A stretch of 64,000 bases of DNA, taken from positions 1 to 64,000 of the forward strand of contig NZ_JONM01000013.1 in assembly GCF_000711875.1 (NCBI RefSeq). Reading direction: 5' to 3'. Position numbers and translations under genes: made by a program. How positions within the stretch are numbered: position 1 is the first letter of the stretch; every line of letters begins with the position of its first letter. This DNA is from Andreprevotia chitinilytica DSM 18519. Its GTDB lineage: Bacteria > Pseudomonadota > Gammaproteobacteria > Burkholderiales > Chitinibacteraceae. Shown here in pieces: positions 16,430 through 24,928 of the stretch. The notes under the pieces are model-generated. The model saw only the letters and a list, made by a program, of their open reading frames with translations, ran no database searches and was not told where the DNA came from.

Positions 16430-17800
16430 TCAGCCGGCGAGGGCGGCCAGCAACTTCCCATGCACGCCGCCAAATCCGCCATTGCTCATGACCAGCACCT
16501 GATCGCCCGGCTTGGCTGCTGCCGTTACCGCGGCGACGAGCGCATCCAGATCGTTGAAGCTTTGCGCCTTATCGCCCAGCGGTGCCAGTGCGTCGGCCGG
16601 ATTCCAGCCGAGGTTGTGGCCATAGCAGAACGTCAGATCGGCGTCCTTCAGCGAGCCGGGCAGGGCGTCTTTCATGGTGCCGAGCTTCATGGTGTTGGAG
16701 CGTGGCTCCAGCACGGCGAAGATGCGCGCGGCGCCGACTTTCTTGCGCAAACCGGCCAAGGTGGTGGCGATGGCGGTCGGGTGGTGGGCAAAGTCGTCGT
16801 AGACGGTGACGCCGCCGGCGGTGCCTTTGATTTCCATGCGGCGCTTCACGTTCTTGAAGCGGCCGAGTGCTTCGACGGCGAGCGGCGGTGCAACGCCAAT
16901 ATGGCGGGCGGCGGCAATGGCGGCCAGCGCGTTCAGGGCGTTGTGTTCGCCGATCAGCTCCCATTGCAGGCGGCCTTGCGGCTCGCCCTTGAACAGCACG
17001 TCGAAACCGTCCGGGTAATGCGCGCCGATCGACCAGCCACCTTCGCAGCCGAAACGCTCGAAACCCGTCCAGCAGCCACGCTTCAACACATGATCGATGC
17101 TTTCCTCACGGCCGTTGACGATCAACAGACCGTTGCCGGGAACCGTGCGCACCAGATGGTGGAATTGGGTTTCGATGGCGGCGAGGTCGGCAAAGATGTC
17201 GGCGTGATCGAATTCGAGGTTGTTGAGGATGGCTGTACGCGGCCGGTAGTGGACGAATTTGCTGCGTTTGTCGAAGAAAGCGGTGTCGTATTCATCGGCT
17301 TCGATGACGAAGAACGGCGAGGTGGAGTTGGCATCTTGCGTCGGCGTCCCCGGCAGCCGGGCCGAGACGCCGAAGTTCTCCGGTACGCCGCCAACCAGAA
17401 AGCCGGGGGCGAGGCCGGCGTCTTCCAGAATCCACGCCAGCATGCTGGTGGTGGTGGTCTTGCCGTGGGTGCCGGCCACGGCCAGAACCCATTTGTCGGC
17501 CAGGATGTGATCGCGCAGCCATTCCGGGCCGCTGGTGTAGGGCAGGCCACGGTTGAGGATTTCCTCCATCAGCGGGTTGCCACGCGTTACTACGTTGCCG
17601 ACGACGAACAGATCGGGTTTGAGTTCAAGCTGGCTCACGTCCCAACCGTCGATCAGTTCGATGCCGAGCGCTTCGAGCTGGTCGGACATCGGCGGGTAGA
17701 CGCCGGCATCGCAGCCGGTAACAGTGTGGCCGGCCGCGCGCGCCAACGCTGCGATCCCGCCCATGAAGGTGCCGCAAATGCCGAGAATGTGGATATGCAT
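16430..17800 (-). CDS. mpl: UDP-MurNAc:L-alanyl-gamma-D-glutamyl-meso-DAP ligase
   Basis: The protein has 456 residues, the normal length for Mpl. It reattaches the recycled murein tripeptide to UDP-MurNAc using ATP, bypassing MurC, MurD and MurE in peptidoglycan recycling. Visible Mur-ligase features are the N-terminal Rossmann start MHIHILGICGTFMGGIAALA, the ATP loop AGTHGKTTTTSML, the central domain with EADEYDTAFFDKRSKF and NNLEFDHADIF, the GEHNALNALAA motif, and VYDDFAHHPTAI in the C-terminal domain. The GICGTFMGG start distinguishes Mpl from MurC (GIGGxGM). It is transcribed alone, divergent from the downstream diguanylate cyclase gene. Confidence 0.96.
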   Translation of the reverse strand: MHIHILGICGTFMGGIAALARAAGHTVTGCDAGVYPPMSDQLEALGIELIDGWDVSQLELKPDLFVVGNVVTRGNPLMEEILNRGLPYTSGPEWLRDHILADKWVLAVAGTHGKTTTTSMLAWILEDAGLAPGFLVGGVPENFGVSARLPGTPTQDANSTSPFFVIEADEYDTAFFDKRSKFVHYRPRTAILNNLEFDHADIFADLAAIETQFHHLVRTVPGNGLLIVNGREESIDHVLKRGCWTGFERFGCEGGWSIGAHYPDGFDVLFKGEPQGRLQWELIGEHNALNALAAIAAARHIGVAPPLAVEALGRFKNVKRRMEIKGTAGGVTVYDDFAHHPTAIATTLAGLRKKVGAARIFAVLEPRSNTMKLGTMKDALPGSLKDADLTFCYGHNLGWNPADALAPLGDKAQSFNDLDALVAAVTAAAKPGDQVLVMSNGGFGGVHGKLLAALAG

Positions 17801-17841
17801 GAAGAAAAATCCGAAAAAACCCTGATGGATGAACGGCTTGT

Positions 17842-17901
17842 AACTGTTCCGAAACAGTTGGCGAAGCAGGCCGGCTTGCGTAGAATCGGCCGGCCTTTTT
17901 T
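17842..17901 (+). terminator. Two hairpins with terminator-like end in the leader of the diguanylate cyclase gene
   Basis: AACTGTT-CCGA-AACAGTT (17842-17859) is followed by AGGCCGGC (17868-17875) pairing with GCCGGCCT (17889-17896) and a run of T. The T-run ends 25 bases before the ATG at 17927. Because the upstream gene is divergent, there is no plus-strand gene for it to terminate. It is therefore either a leader attenuator or the end of an unannotated short transcript. Confidence 0.5.
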
Positions 17902-17926
17902 ATTCCTAAGCACTTCTATCTAGATC

Positions 17927-18898
17927 ATGTCGACGACGCAACCGGTCAACCCGGTCGAAGTAGCCCGGATTGCCCTCAAGCGCCTTGCCGAGCGCGGCTT
18001 GCCGCCCACGCCAGAAAATTACGCGCAATTCTACAACGCGATCGTCACGATCAAATCGCCCGAAACCAAAAACAGCGACGAGCTTCAGCATGCGTGGCAA
18101 ATCCTGGTGAAGCTCGATGACGTGGTGAGCGACGCGCAGGAAACCACTCAAGAGCTGATCACCGCGCTCAGCGAAGGCGGCGAGAAGATGAACGGCAGCC
18201 TGGGTGCGTTGCACGATACGCGGCAGGCGCATGTGGATCGCCGCATGACAGTGGAAGAGGCCCACTCCGTGCTGGAAGGCCTGCTGACCGAGTTGATCGA
18301 TTCCACCAGTTCCATTCATGGCGCGGTGTCTGCGTCCAGCGGCGATCTGAGTTCGATTCGGGATGCGGTCAAGCATATCGAGGAAGACCTCGCCTTCAAT
18401 CGCAAGATGCTGGAGCAAGATGCGTTGACCGGCGCGCTCAACCGGCAAGGTTTCGATCACGTGCTGGCGCGGGAAGTGAAGCGGGCGCTGCGGCATGAAC
18501 AGAAGCTTTCCGTGGTGCTGTTCGATCTGGACGATTTCAAGTTGATCAACGATCGCTATGGTCATCTGACCGGTGATCAGGTGCTGATCCACGTTACGAA
18601 CCTCGCCAAGGCGGTGCTGCGCGAATCGGATCTGCTGGTGCGTTACGGCGGTGAGGAATTCCTGCTGCTGCTGCCGGAAACCGACGTCAACGGCGCACGC
18701 TATGTGGTCGACCGCATGCGCACCGTCGCACACCGCACGCCGTTCCTGCACAAGAACCAGCGCGTCGATGTCAATTTCTCGTCCGGCATTGCCGAGCTGA
18801 AAGCTGATGAAAACGGCCGGGCACTGGTGTTGCGGGCCGATGAGGCGCTCTACCGCGCCAAGCACAGCGGCCGTGGCCGGATTGAAATCGCGACCTGA
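17927..18898 (+). CDS. Diguanylate cyclase (GGDEF domain)
   Basis: The protein has 323 residues with no membrane segment or signal peptide. The first 150 residues are helical (LPPTPENYAQFYNAIV near the start, then a long amphipathic stretch), a putative dimerisation/sensor region also found in other soluble cyclases. The catalytic domain (about 160-320) has the DALTGALNRQGF start, FDLDDFKLINDRYGH and the active site RYGGEEF, so the GG[D/E]EF signature is intact. Such enzymes make cyclic di-GMP from two GTP. The usual RxxD inhibitory site before the signature is not evident (ESDLLVRYGGEEF has no RxxD), suggesting weak product inhibition. A terminator-like hairpin sits in its leader and a bidirectional terminator follows it. 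Confidence 0.94.
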   Translation: MSTTQPVNPVEVARIALKRLAERGLPPTPENYAQFYNAIVTIKSPETKNSDELQHAWQILVKLDDVVSDAQETTQELITALSEGGEKMNGSLGALHDTRQAHVDRRMTVEEAHSVLEGLLTELIDSTSSIHGAVSASSGDLSSIRDAVKHIEEDLAFNRKMLEQDALTGALNRQGFDHVLAREVKRALRHEQKLSVVLFDLDDFKLINDRYGHLTGDQVLIHVTNLAKAVLRESDLLVRYGGEEFLLLLPETDVNGARYVVDRMRTVAHRTPFLHKNQRVDVNFSSGIAELKADENGRALVLRADEALYRAKHSGRGRIEIAT

Positions 18899-18922
18899 TT
18901 TGTTTTGGCGTTGCCGTGATCG

Positions 18923-18949
18923 AAAAGGCCGGATTAGCCCGGCCTTTTT
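18923..18949. terminator. Bidirectional intrinsic terminator
   Basis: AAAAGGCCGG pairs with CCGGCCTTTT around a 6-base loop, with A and T runs on both sides. It lies between the converging diguanylate cyclase and pagL genes. Confidence 0.85.
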
Positions 18950-18963
18950 ATCGCGCTGTACTT

Positions 18964-19497
18964 TCAAAGATCGAACGAATAACGCACATAAACCATGTCC
19001 GCGCCGGGGTTCGGCTTCTTGAGGCCGGCGTTGGAGTAATGGAAGAAATTCAGGCTCAACTCATTGGTGCCAAAGCGGCAGCCGGCACCGATGCGGCTGG
19101 CGAACTGCCAGTGCGTGGTCAGATTCCAATGCGTACCCCAGCGCGTTTCAGATAAGGCCCCCACGCCCACGCCGCCATCAATGAAGGGCGAACAGCCTTT
19201 GAGGTCGGCCTTGTACTGGTAATGCAGGATGGGGGCGGCTTCCACACTCCAGACCGGCCCGACGTGGGTGCGGTTGTAGGTCACGCCGGCTTCGGCGCGG
19301 GTCTGCAATACGCCGGTATCCGTATCGAACCACTGCCAGGGCAGATTCCAGCCGGCGTCTACTTGCACCGTATCCGGGAATCCGACCGCGTTTGGCCGGG
19401 TCAGCCGGCCCACGGATAGGTTCAGTCGATCCACCGCGGCGCAGAATGGGGCGACGAGCGTGCTGGCTAACGTCAAAACAGCGATGGTATTTCGCAT
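18964..19497 (-). CDS. pagL: Lipid A 3-O-deacylase, PagL family
   Basis: The protein has 177 residues with a signal peptide (MRNTIAVLTLASTLVAPFCA). The mature part is made of alternating amphipathic strands and ends in an aromatic-terminated strand (YVRYSFDL), typical of an 8-stranded outer-membrane barrel. The PagL catalytic His-Ser pair is visible in the conserved motif FFHYSNAGLKKPNPGAD. The enzyme removes the 3-linked acyl chain of lipid A in the outer membrane, altering recognition by host receptors and polymyxin sensitivity. AGGAGA lies about 8 bases before the start, and the gene is monocistronic. Length and motif agree with Pseudomonas and Bordetella PagL. The exact acyl specificity cannot be read from sequence. 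Confidence 0.88.
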   Translation of the reverse strand: MRNTIAVLTLASTLVAPFCAAVDRLNLSVGRLTRPNAVGFPDTVQVDAGWNLPWQWFDTDTGVLQTRAEAGVTYNRTHVGPVWSVEAAPILHYQYKADLKGCSPFIDGGVGVGALSETRWGTHWNLTTHWQFASRIGAGCRFGTNELSLNFFHYSNAGLKKPNPGADMVYVRYSFDL

Positions 19498-19713
19498 GGA
19501 GAGCGTCTCCTGTTCGAGTTATGCGCATTGCTTGGCGTTTCGGGCTGTTCTTGTGCGTGAATCCCCATCTGTTCCCATCTTGCTGACAAGGGGGATAGCG
19601 CGCCGTTACCGCCTTCTGCGTAAGAAGATGTAAGAGTTGCCGTCGTCATTCCCAAGAGCGGGGCCTACCGTTATCCTTGTCAGGTTTTGTCTCATGCTCG
19701 CGGGCCTTTCAAC

Positions 19714-21024
19714 ATGCACACCGCCGATTTCGTCCAGTGGTTTCGTCAAGCTGCGCCGTATATCCACGCGTTTCGCGGCCGGACATTCGTGATTGCGCTG
19801 GGCGGCGAGGTGGTGCGTGAAGGCAAATTCGCGACCCTCACGCACGACATCAACCTCCTTACCAGCCTAGGCGTAAGATTGGTCGTCGTCCACGGCGCGC
19901 GACCGCAGATTGACGCACGGATGGCTGAGCGCGGCCTGACGCCGGAATATCATCGCGGCGTGCGGCTGACCGACCTCTCCACGCTCGAATGCGTGATTCA
20001 GGCCGCCGGCCACGTGCGGGTGGAAATCGAATCCTGGTTGTCGATGGGGCTGGCCAATTCGCCGATGGCCAATGCCGATATCCGCGTCTCGGCCGGCAAC
20101 TTCATTACCGCGCAGCCGATGGGCGTGCGCGATGGCATCGATCTGCAATACACCGGCGAGGTGCGCAAGGTCGATACCACGGCGATCAACTACCGTCTGG
20201 ACGATGGCGAGCTGGTGCTGCTGTCCACGCTGGGCTACTCCCCGACCGGCGAAGTATTCAACGTAACGCTCGAAGACGTGGCGACCAGCGCCGCCATCGC
20301 CCTCAAGGCAGACAAATTGCTGTTCCTGTTCGGCCACGACGGCGTGGTGGACGAAAACGGCGAGCTGCAAACCGAACTCACCGCGCAAGAAGCGCAGCAA
20401 TTCCTCGACGCCCATCCGCAAGCCAACGAAGACATCCGCCTCTACGTACCCTGTGCGATCCGCGCGGTGCGCCGGGGCGTGGCGCGGGCGCACTTGATCA
20501 CCCATCACGTCGATGGTTCGTTGCTGATGGAGCTGTTCACCCGCGACGGGATCGGCACCATGATCTCGCGCGAGCCGCTGGAAACCTTGCGCCAGGCCAC
20601 TATCGACGACATCGGCGGCATGCTGGCGCTGATCGAGCCGCTGGAAGATGCCGGCGTGCTGGTCAAACGCGGCCGCGAATTGCTGGAGCGCGAAATCAAT
20701 CGTTACGCCGTGCTGGAGCACGATGGCAAGATCATCGGCTGTGTGGCGATCCAGCCGTTTGGCGATAGCGGCATGGCCGAGCTGGCCTGCCTCGTGGTCG
20801 ACCCCGATTACCGTGATGAAGATCGTGGCGCGCAGTTGCTGCGTCATGTGGAGCAGCAGGCGCGCAGCCTTGGTTTGCGGCAGTTGTTTGCGCTCACGAC
20901 CCGTACCAGCCACTGGTTTGTCGAGCGCGGTTTCGCGCAGGGCACCGTGGACGAATTACCGATTGAAAAAAAGCGGCTCTACAATTACCAAAGACGTTCC
21001 AAAGTATTTATAAAAGCGCTCTAA
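19714..21024 (+). CDS. argA: N-acetylglutamate synthase
   Basis: The protein has 436 residues from the ATG at 19714 (MHTADFVQWFRQAAPYIHAF); an in-frame ATG at 19687 would add nine residues not seen in the family. It has the classical two-domain ArgA layout. An amino-acid-kinase-like domain (about 1-280) opens FVIALGGEVVREGKF and carries VVVHGARPQID; it serves as the arginine-binding regulatory domain. A GNAT acetyltransferase domain (about 285-436) has VVDPDYRDEDRGAQLL for acetyl-CoA binding. It makes N-acetylglutamate from acetyl-CoA and glutamate, the first step of arginine synthesis. It stands alone, with no other arg genes nearby. A strong terminator-like element follows at once. Confidence 0.95.
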   Translation: MHTADFVQWFRQAAPYIHAFRGRTFVIALGGEVVREGKFATLTHDINLLTSLGVRLVVVHGARPQIDARMAERGLTPEYHRGVRLTDLSTLECVIQAAGHVRVEIESWLSMGLANSPMANADIRVSAGNFITAQPMGVRDGIDLQYTGEVRKVDTTAINYRLDDGELVLLSTLGYSPTGEVFNVTLEDVATSAAIALKADKLLFLFGHDGVVDENGELQTELTAQEAQQFLDAHPQANEDIRLYVPCAIRAVRRGVARAHLITHHVDGSLLMELFTRDGIGTMISREPLETLRQATIDDIGGMLALIEPLEDAGVLVKRGRELLEREINRYAVLEHDGKIIGCVAIQPFGDSGMAELACLVVDPDYRDEDRGAQLLRHVEQQARSLGLRQLFALTTRTSHWFVERGFAQGTVDELPIEKKRLYNYQRRSKVFIKAL

Positions 21025-21035
21025 GCGGCGCGAAC

Positions 21036-21127
21036 AAAACCCTGCTGGCTGTGTTGCGCTCACTTGCCGTACTTAATCGTACTGTCTGTGTTTCGCTCGC
21101 CTTGCCAGCACCGCTGCGCCGGGTTTT
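21036..21127 (+). terminator. Large compound hairpin/terminator after argA
   Basis: AAAACCC-TGCTGGC (21036-21049) pairs with GCCAGCA (21104-21110) and GGGTTTT (21121-21127), ending in seven T. The interior carries GTAC-TTAATC-GTAC and imperfect TGTGTTGCGCTC/GTGTTTCGCTC repeats. The interior also resembles one of the hairpins inside the element at 15896-16161 (GCAAGGCG...GTACGA...GTAC on the other strand), so it is probably a member of a dispersed repeat family co-opted as a terminator. Confidence 0.7.
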
Positions 21128-21178
21128 TTTCGCGCCTCTGAGTCGCTCCAAATCTCACGGAGATGAGCCCTGCCCACC

Positions 21179-24013
21179 ATGCGGTTCCCCCTTCCGGCTT
21201 TCCTGGTCCCGGTGTCATTACGCGGGCGCTTGCTGCTTTTGGGTGGTTGCTTGCAGCTGCTGGTGCTGGCATTGGTGCTCCTCAACACCAACCGCCTCTG
21301 GCAAGAGTCGGCCAACCATAGCGCCGAGGCACGCGCCCAGCAGCTTTCCCGTCTGTTTTCCACCGCACTCACCGCGCCGATGGCGGCCAACGATTACGCC
21401 AGAGCGGGTGATCTGCTCGATCGTCTGCGCGTGCCGGAAGGCATCGAATACATGGCATTGCGCGATGCCAAGGGCCATGTCGTCATCGCGCGGGGGTGGG
21501 ATGTCGGCCAGCCGTTGCCGCAAGCCTCGGTATTGAAAGCAGGCACGCTGCCGGCATTGATGCATGTGGCTGCGCCCATCGAGCAGGGTGGTGAATACCT
21601 GGGTGAGCTGCGTTTTGGCCTCTCCACGCAGGATGAACAAAGCGGGCTGTCGCAATTGCTGGTTCAGAATGCGCTGATCCTGATCGTCGGCGAGCTGCTG
21701 GCGGCGCTGCTGGTGGTGGGTTTGGGCTGGCGTTTGGGCCAACACATGGTGGCGTTGATCGACCGGATCGAGCGGGCGGCATCGCGCCGTTTCGAAGTCC
21801 CCGTTCCGCAGATATCCGGTCAGGATGAAGTCGCCCGGCTATCGCGCCGTTTGGCCGTCATGGGCGACGCGGTGCACACCCAGTTCATTTCCATTGCCGA
21901 CAGTGAACGCAAATTCCGCGCCATTGCCGACAGCAGCCCGAACGCTGAACTCTGGCTCAACCCGGATGGCCGGCTGATCTGGGCCAATGCCACGGTCACG
22001 CGCCTGACGGGCTACACCGCCAACGCCTGCATGTTGCTCGGAGATTTCCCGCTCTCGCTGGCCTTGCCTGAAGAGCGCACCCGCTTTGCCGATACCCTCT
22101 CGCGTGCCGTGGCAGAGCGCACCGCGATTCAGGATTTCGAATTCCGTGCCGTGCGGCGCGATGGCAGCTTGTTCTGGGCCGCGGTTGATTGGCAACCGAT
22201 CTACGCCGACAGCGAATACCAGGGCTTGCGCCTGAGCCTGCGCGACAACACCGAACACAAGGATGATCGGCTGACGCTGCGCAAAGCGGTGATCGAACTG
22301 CGGCAGATTCAGTCGCTCGGCCAGAGCTACCTGCAACGTGCCGAAAGCGAACGTGCACGCCTCTCCGCGCTCTTGTCGGCCATGCGCTTTGGCGTGCTGT
22401 TCGTCGATAACGACAACCGTGTCCTGTTTCACAACCCGGCGTTCTCCATGCTGTGGGGCTTGGCGCCGACGGCGTTGCTGGCTGGCAAACCGATCGGCCA
22501 GGTGCTGCAGCAGGCGGAAAACCGGCCCGCCATCGGCGACATCATCGGCCACTACCTCGAAGAAACCGCCCTGACCGAAGAGCGCCTCGACTACGGCGAG
22601 CTGACGATGGAAGACGGCCGCGTGATCACCCAGCAGCGCTATCAGGTGATCGACCCGCAAGGCATGCCCAACGGCAAGATGTGGTTGTACGAGGACGTCA
22701 CCCAGCAGCGCCAGATCGCGGAACGCATGATCAACCTTGCCGAGCGCGACGCACTGACCGGCCTCTATAACCGTCACCGCTTCCAGCAGGAGCTGGAACG
22801 GATGGTGTCCGAAGCCGACCGGCGCGACGGCACGATGGCGCTGGTGTTCTTCGATCTGGACGAATTCAAGTATGTGAACGACACCTTCGGTCACGGTGTC
22901 GGCGACGATCTGCTGAAAAGCATCGGCCGCGAGATCGGCACGCAAGTGCGTCGGCATGAAGTGCTGTCGCGGCTGGGTGGCGATGAGTTCGCCATTCTGG
23001 TGCCCGATTGCAACGAATTCGAAGTCGGCAAGCTGGCCGATCGCATCGTCAGCAACATCGCGCAGTTACAGTTCTCGGTCGATGGCCACGTGATCAAGCC
23101 GTCCAGCTCGGTCGGCGTCGCCATGTTCCCGCAACACGCCAACACCGCCGCCGAACTGGTCGCCCATGCCGATGCCGCCATGTATCAGGCCAAGGCGGCG
23201 GGTAAATCGACCTGGCGCGTCTATCGCGCCGATGCCGATCCATCCAAGAGCGCGATCACCCGCTTGTCGTGGAAGGACCGCATCACCGAAGCGCTGGAAG
23301 AGGACGGCTTCGAGCTGTACTTCCAAGGCATCTACGACGCCCGCACCCGCGAACTGGAACACCTCGAAGCGCTGCTGCGGATGAAAGACGTCAACAATCC
23401 CGGCAACATGATCCTGCCGAGCCATTTCATTCCCGCAGCGGAAAAGACCGGCAAGATCATCGAGCTGGATCGCTGGGTGATCCGGCGCTGCATCAAGCTG
23501 CTGGCGGAAAAGCCCTGGGCGCCGTCGATTGCCGTCAACATTTCCGGCCGCTCGTTCGACGAGCCCGGCATGCCCGAATACATCGCCAACCTGCTGCGCG
23601 AGCATCGGGTCGACCCGAAGCGACTGCTGGTCGAGCTGACTGAAACCGCCGCTGTCTCCGATTTGCGCGATGCCCAGCGCTTCATCGATGCCCTGCGCGA
23701 TACCGGCTGCGTGGTCTGTCTGGACGACTTCGGCAACGGCTTCGCCTCGTTCGCCTACCTCAAGCAACTGAAGGCTGACGTGCTCAAGATCGACGGCTTC
23801 TTCATCAAGGACTTGCCGAGCGACCGCGACAGCCAGGTGTTCGTGCGCGGCATGGTCAGCATGGCGCATGACATGGGCAAGACCACCATCGCCGAATTCG
23901 TCGAAGACGAAACCATCCTCAACATGCTGGTGGAAATCGGCATCGACCTGGTGCAAGGCTACTACCTCGACCGGCCGACGCCCGATCACCCTGGTCTGTT
24001 GGCCGCAGCTTGA
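21179..24013 (+). CDS. Membrane GGDEF-EAL protein with PAS domains
   Basis: The protein has 944 residues. A transmembrane helix (about 17-38) and a second one (about 163-182, LILIVGELLAALLVVGLGW) flank a periplasmic region, followed by a HAMP-like linker. Two PAS domains come next (about 240-360, FRAIADSSPNAELWLNPDG; and about 390-510, VLFVDNDNRVLFHNPAF). The GGDEF domain (about 520-680) has an intact RLGGDEF signature. The EAL domain (about 690-940) has EALLRM, DDFGNGFASFAYL and KIDGFFIKDL, so the metal and catalytic residues look complete. It may therefore both make and degrade cyclic di-GMP, with direction set by the sensory input. It is monocistronic; a repeat-rich gap follows. Confidence 0.93.
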   Translation: MRFPLPAFLVPVSLRGRLLLLGGCLQLLVLALVLLNTNRLWQESANHSAEARAQQLSRLFSTALTAPMAANDYARAGDLLDRLRVPEGIEYMALRDAKGHVVIARGWDVGQPLPQASVLKAGTLPALMHVAAPIEQGGEYLGELRFGLSTQDEQSGLSQLLVQNALILIVGELLAALLVVGLGWRLGQHMVALIDRIERAASRRFEVPVPQISGQDEVARLSRRLAVMGDAVHTQFISIADSERKFRAIADSSPNAELWLNPDGRLIWANATVTRLTGYTANACMLLGDFPLSLALPEERTRFADTLSRAVAERTAIQDFEFRAVRRDGSLFWAAVDWQPIYADSEYQGLRLSLRDNTEHKDDRLTLRKAVIELRQIQSLGQSYLQRAESERARLSALLSAMRFGVLFVDNDNRVLFHNPAFSMLWGLAPTALLAGKPIGQVLQQAENRPAIGDIIGHYLEETALTEERLDYGELTMEDGRVITQQRYQVIDPQGMPNGKMWLYEDVTQQRQIAERMINLAERDALTGLYNRHRFQQELERMVSEADRRDGTMALVFFDLDEFKYVNDTFGHGVGDDLLKSIGREIGTQVRRHEVLSRLGGDEFAILVPDCNEFEVGKLADRIVSNIAQLQFSVDGHVIKPSSSVGVAMFPQHANTAAELVAHADAAMYQAKAAGKSTWRVYRADADPSKSAITRLSWKDRITEALEEDGFELYFQGIYDARTRELEHLEALLRMKDVNNPGNMILPSHFIPAAEKTGKIIELDRWVIRRCIKLLAEKPWAPSIAVNISGRSFDEPGMPEYIANLLREHRVDPKRLLVELTETAAVSDLRDAQRFIDALRDTGCVVCLDDFGNGFASFAYLKQLKADVLKIDGFFIKDLPSDRDSQVFVRGMVSMAHDMGKTTIAEFVEDETILNMLVEIGIDLVQGYYLDRPTPDHPGLLAAA

Positions 24014-24046
24014 GTGCTTGCCGCTGGAACCTCCACCCCTTGAACC

Positions 24047-24275
24047 CCAGAGGACAGAGGTTCACAGAGAAAGGCATCGTCTTATGTAGGAGCGAGCTTG
24101 CTCGCGATGGCAACGGTGGATCGCTCGACGTCGCTATCGCGAGCAAGCTCGCTCCTACAAAAACCTCGGTTTACTCATTGTTCTCTGTGTACTCCGGGTT
24201 CTCCGTGCCTACAGGTTTGTTGTTGGTTTTCTCTGTGACCCCTCTGTGTTCTCAGTGGCCTCTGTGGTTCAAGAT
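24047..24275. repeat. Compound intergenic repeat: REP palindrome flanked by CTCTGTG-type repeats
   Basis: TGTAGGAGCGAGCTTGCTCG (from 24085, perfect arm to 24108) is mirrored exactly at 24136-24159, 24 bp per arm with a 27-base loop. This GTAGGAGCGAGC...GCTCGCTCCTAC sequence is like REP elements well known from Pseudomonas. On the left lies CAGAGG...CACAGAG (24047-24070). On the right are degenerate tandem CTCTGTG units (about 24179-24275), the complement of the left flank. No gene is present in 24014-24314. Confidence 0.75.
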
Positions 24276-24314
24276 TTGTTTTTTGCACCCCCCAACGCGC
24301 CCATGGAGTGAACA

Positions 24315-24734
24315 ATGTCATTCGCTAACCCGGACGACCAAACCATTCGCGATTTCCTCGCCACCGTGCGCACGATTGCGGTGGTCGGCCTATCGCCCAA
24401 AACCAACCGCCCCAGCCACGGGGTAGCAGCGTATCTCAAGCGCGTCGGTTACCAGATCATCCCGGTGCGCCCGCTGGTGGCTGAAGTGCTGGGGGAGCCA
24501 GCCTACCCAGACCTTGCCAGCGTGCCGGGCGATATCGATCTGGTCGACGTCTTCCGCCGTGCCGAAGAAGTCGATGCCGTGGTGGATGCCGCTATCGCCC
24601 GCGGCGCACGGGGTATCTGGATTCAGCTGGATATCGTCAATGAACCCGCTGCACAACGGGCGCGGGATGCCGGCTTGTTTGTGGTGATGGATGCGTGCTT
24701 GCTGGTGGAACACGCACGGTTGTTTGCCGCTTAA
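24315..24734 (+). CDS. CoA-binding domain protein (YccU family)
   Basis: The protein has 139 residues and is a single Rossmann-type CoA-binding domain. It shows AVVGLSPKTNRPSHGVAAYL near the N-terminus (nucleotide-binding loop), the strand PVRP, VDLVDVFRRAEEV, GIWIQLDIVNE, and the C-terminal VVMDACLLVEH, where the Cys is conserved in the family. Proteins of this type occur widely and bind CoA, but a cellular role is not established. It is soluble and cytoplasmic. It stands alone between a repeat cluster and a terminator. The family call is firm; the function is unknown. Confidence 0.88.
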   Translation: MSFANPDDQTIRDFLATVRTIAVVGLSPKTNRPSHGVAAYLKRVGYQIIPVRPLVAEVLGEPAYPDLASVPGDIDLVDVFRRAEEVDAVVDAAIARGARGIWIQLDIVNEPAAQRARDAGLFVVMDACLLVEHARLFAA

Positions 24735-24866
24735 AGCATCCCTCGCAAGGTGCATTGCACTTGGCGGTTATACCAGGCGTTGATCCTCGCTAGGATAACT
24801 TTTGCTGTGGCCCCGTTTCGCTTGCTCGATGGAGCGGGTAGCTTGACCGCCGGTTACACGCCGATC

Positions 24867-24898
24867 AACGCCCCGGAGGTACAATCCGGGGCGTTTTT
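24867..24898 (+). terminator. Intrinsic terminator before the polysaccharide operon
   Basis: An 11-bp perfect stem, AACGCCCCGGA with TCCGGGGCGTT, has a 7-base loop and a T-run. It lies 130 bases after the CoA-binding gene and ends only about 30 bases before the flippase ATG at 24929. The polysaccharide promoter must therefore overlap it or read through it. Confidence 0.8.
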
Positions 24899-24928
24899 CA
24901 TTCTCAGTTTCCCCATTCCCAAGCGTTC

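Noticed and set aside
24735-24866. Small RNA gene between the CoA-binding gene and the terminator at 24867
   Set aside because: No convincing promoter hexamers or conserved fold are visible; the terminator more simply belongs to the upstream gene.
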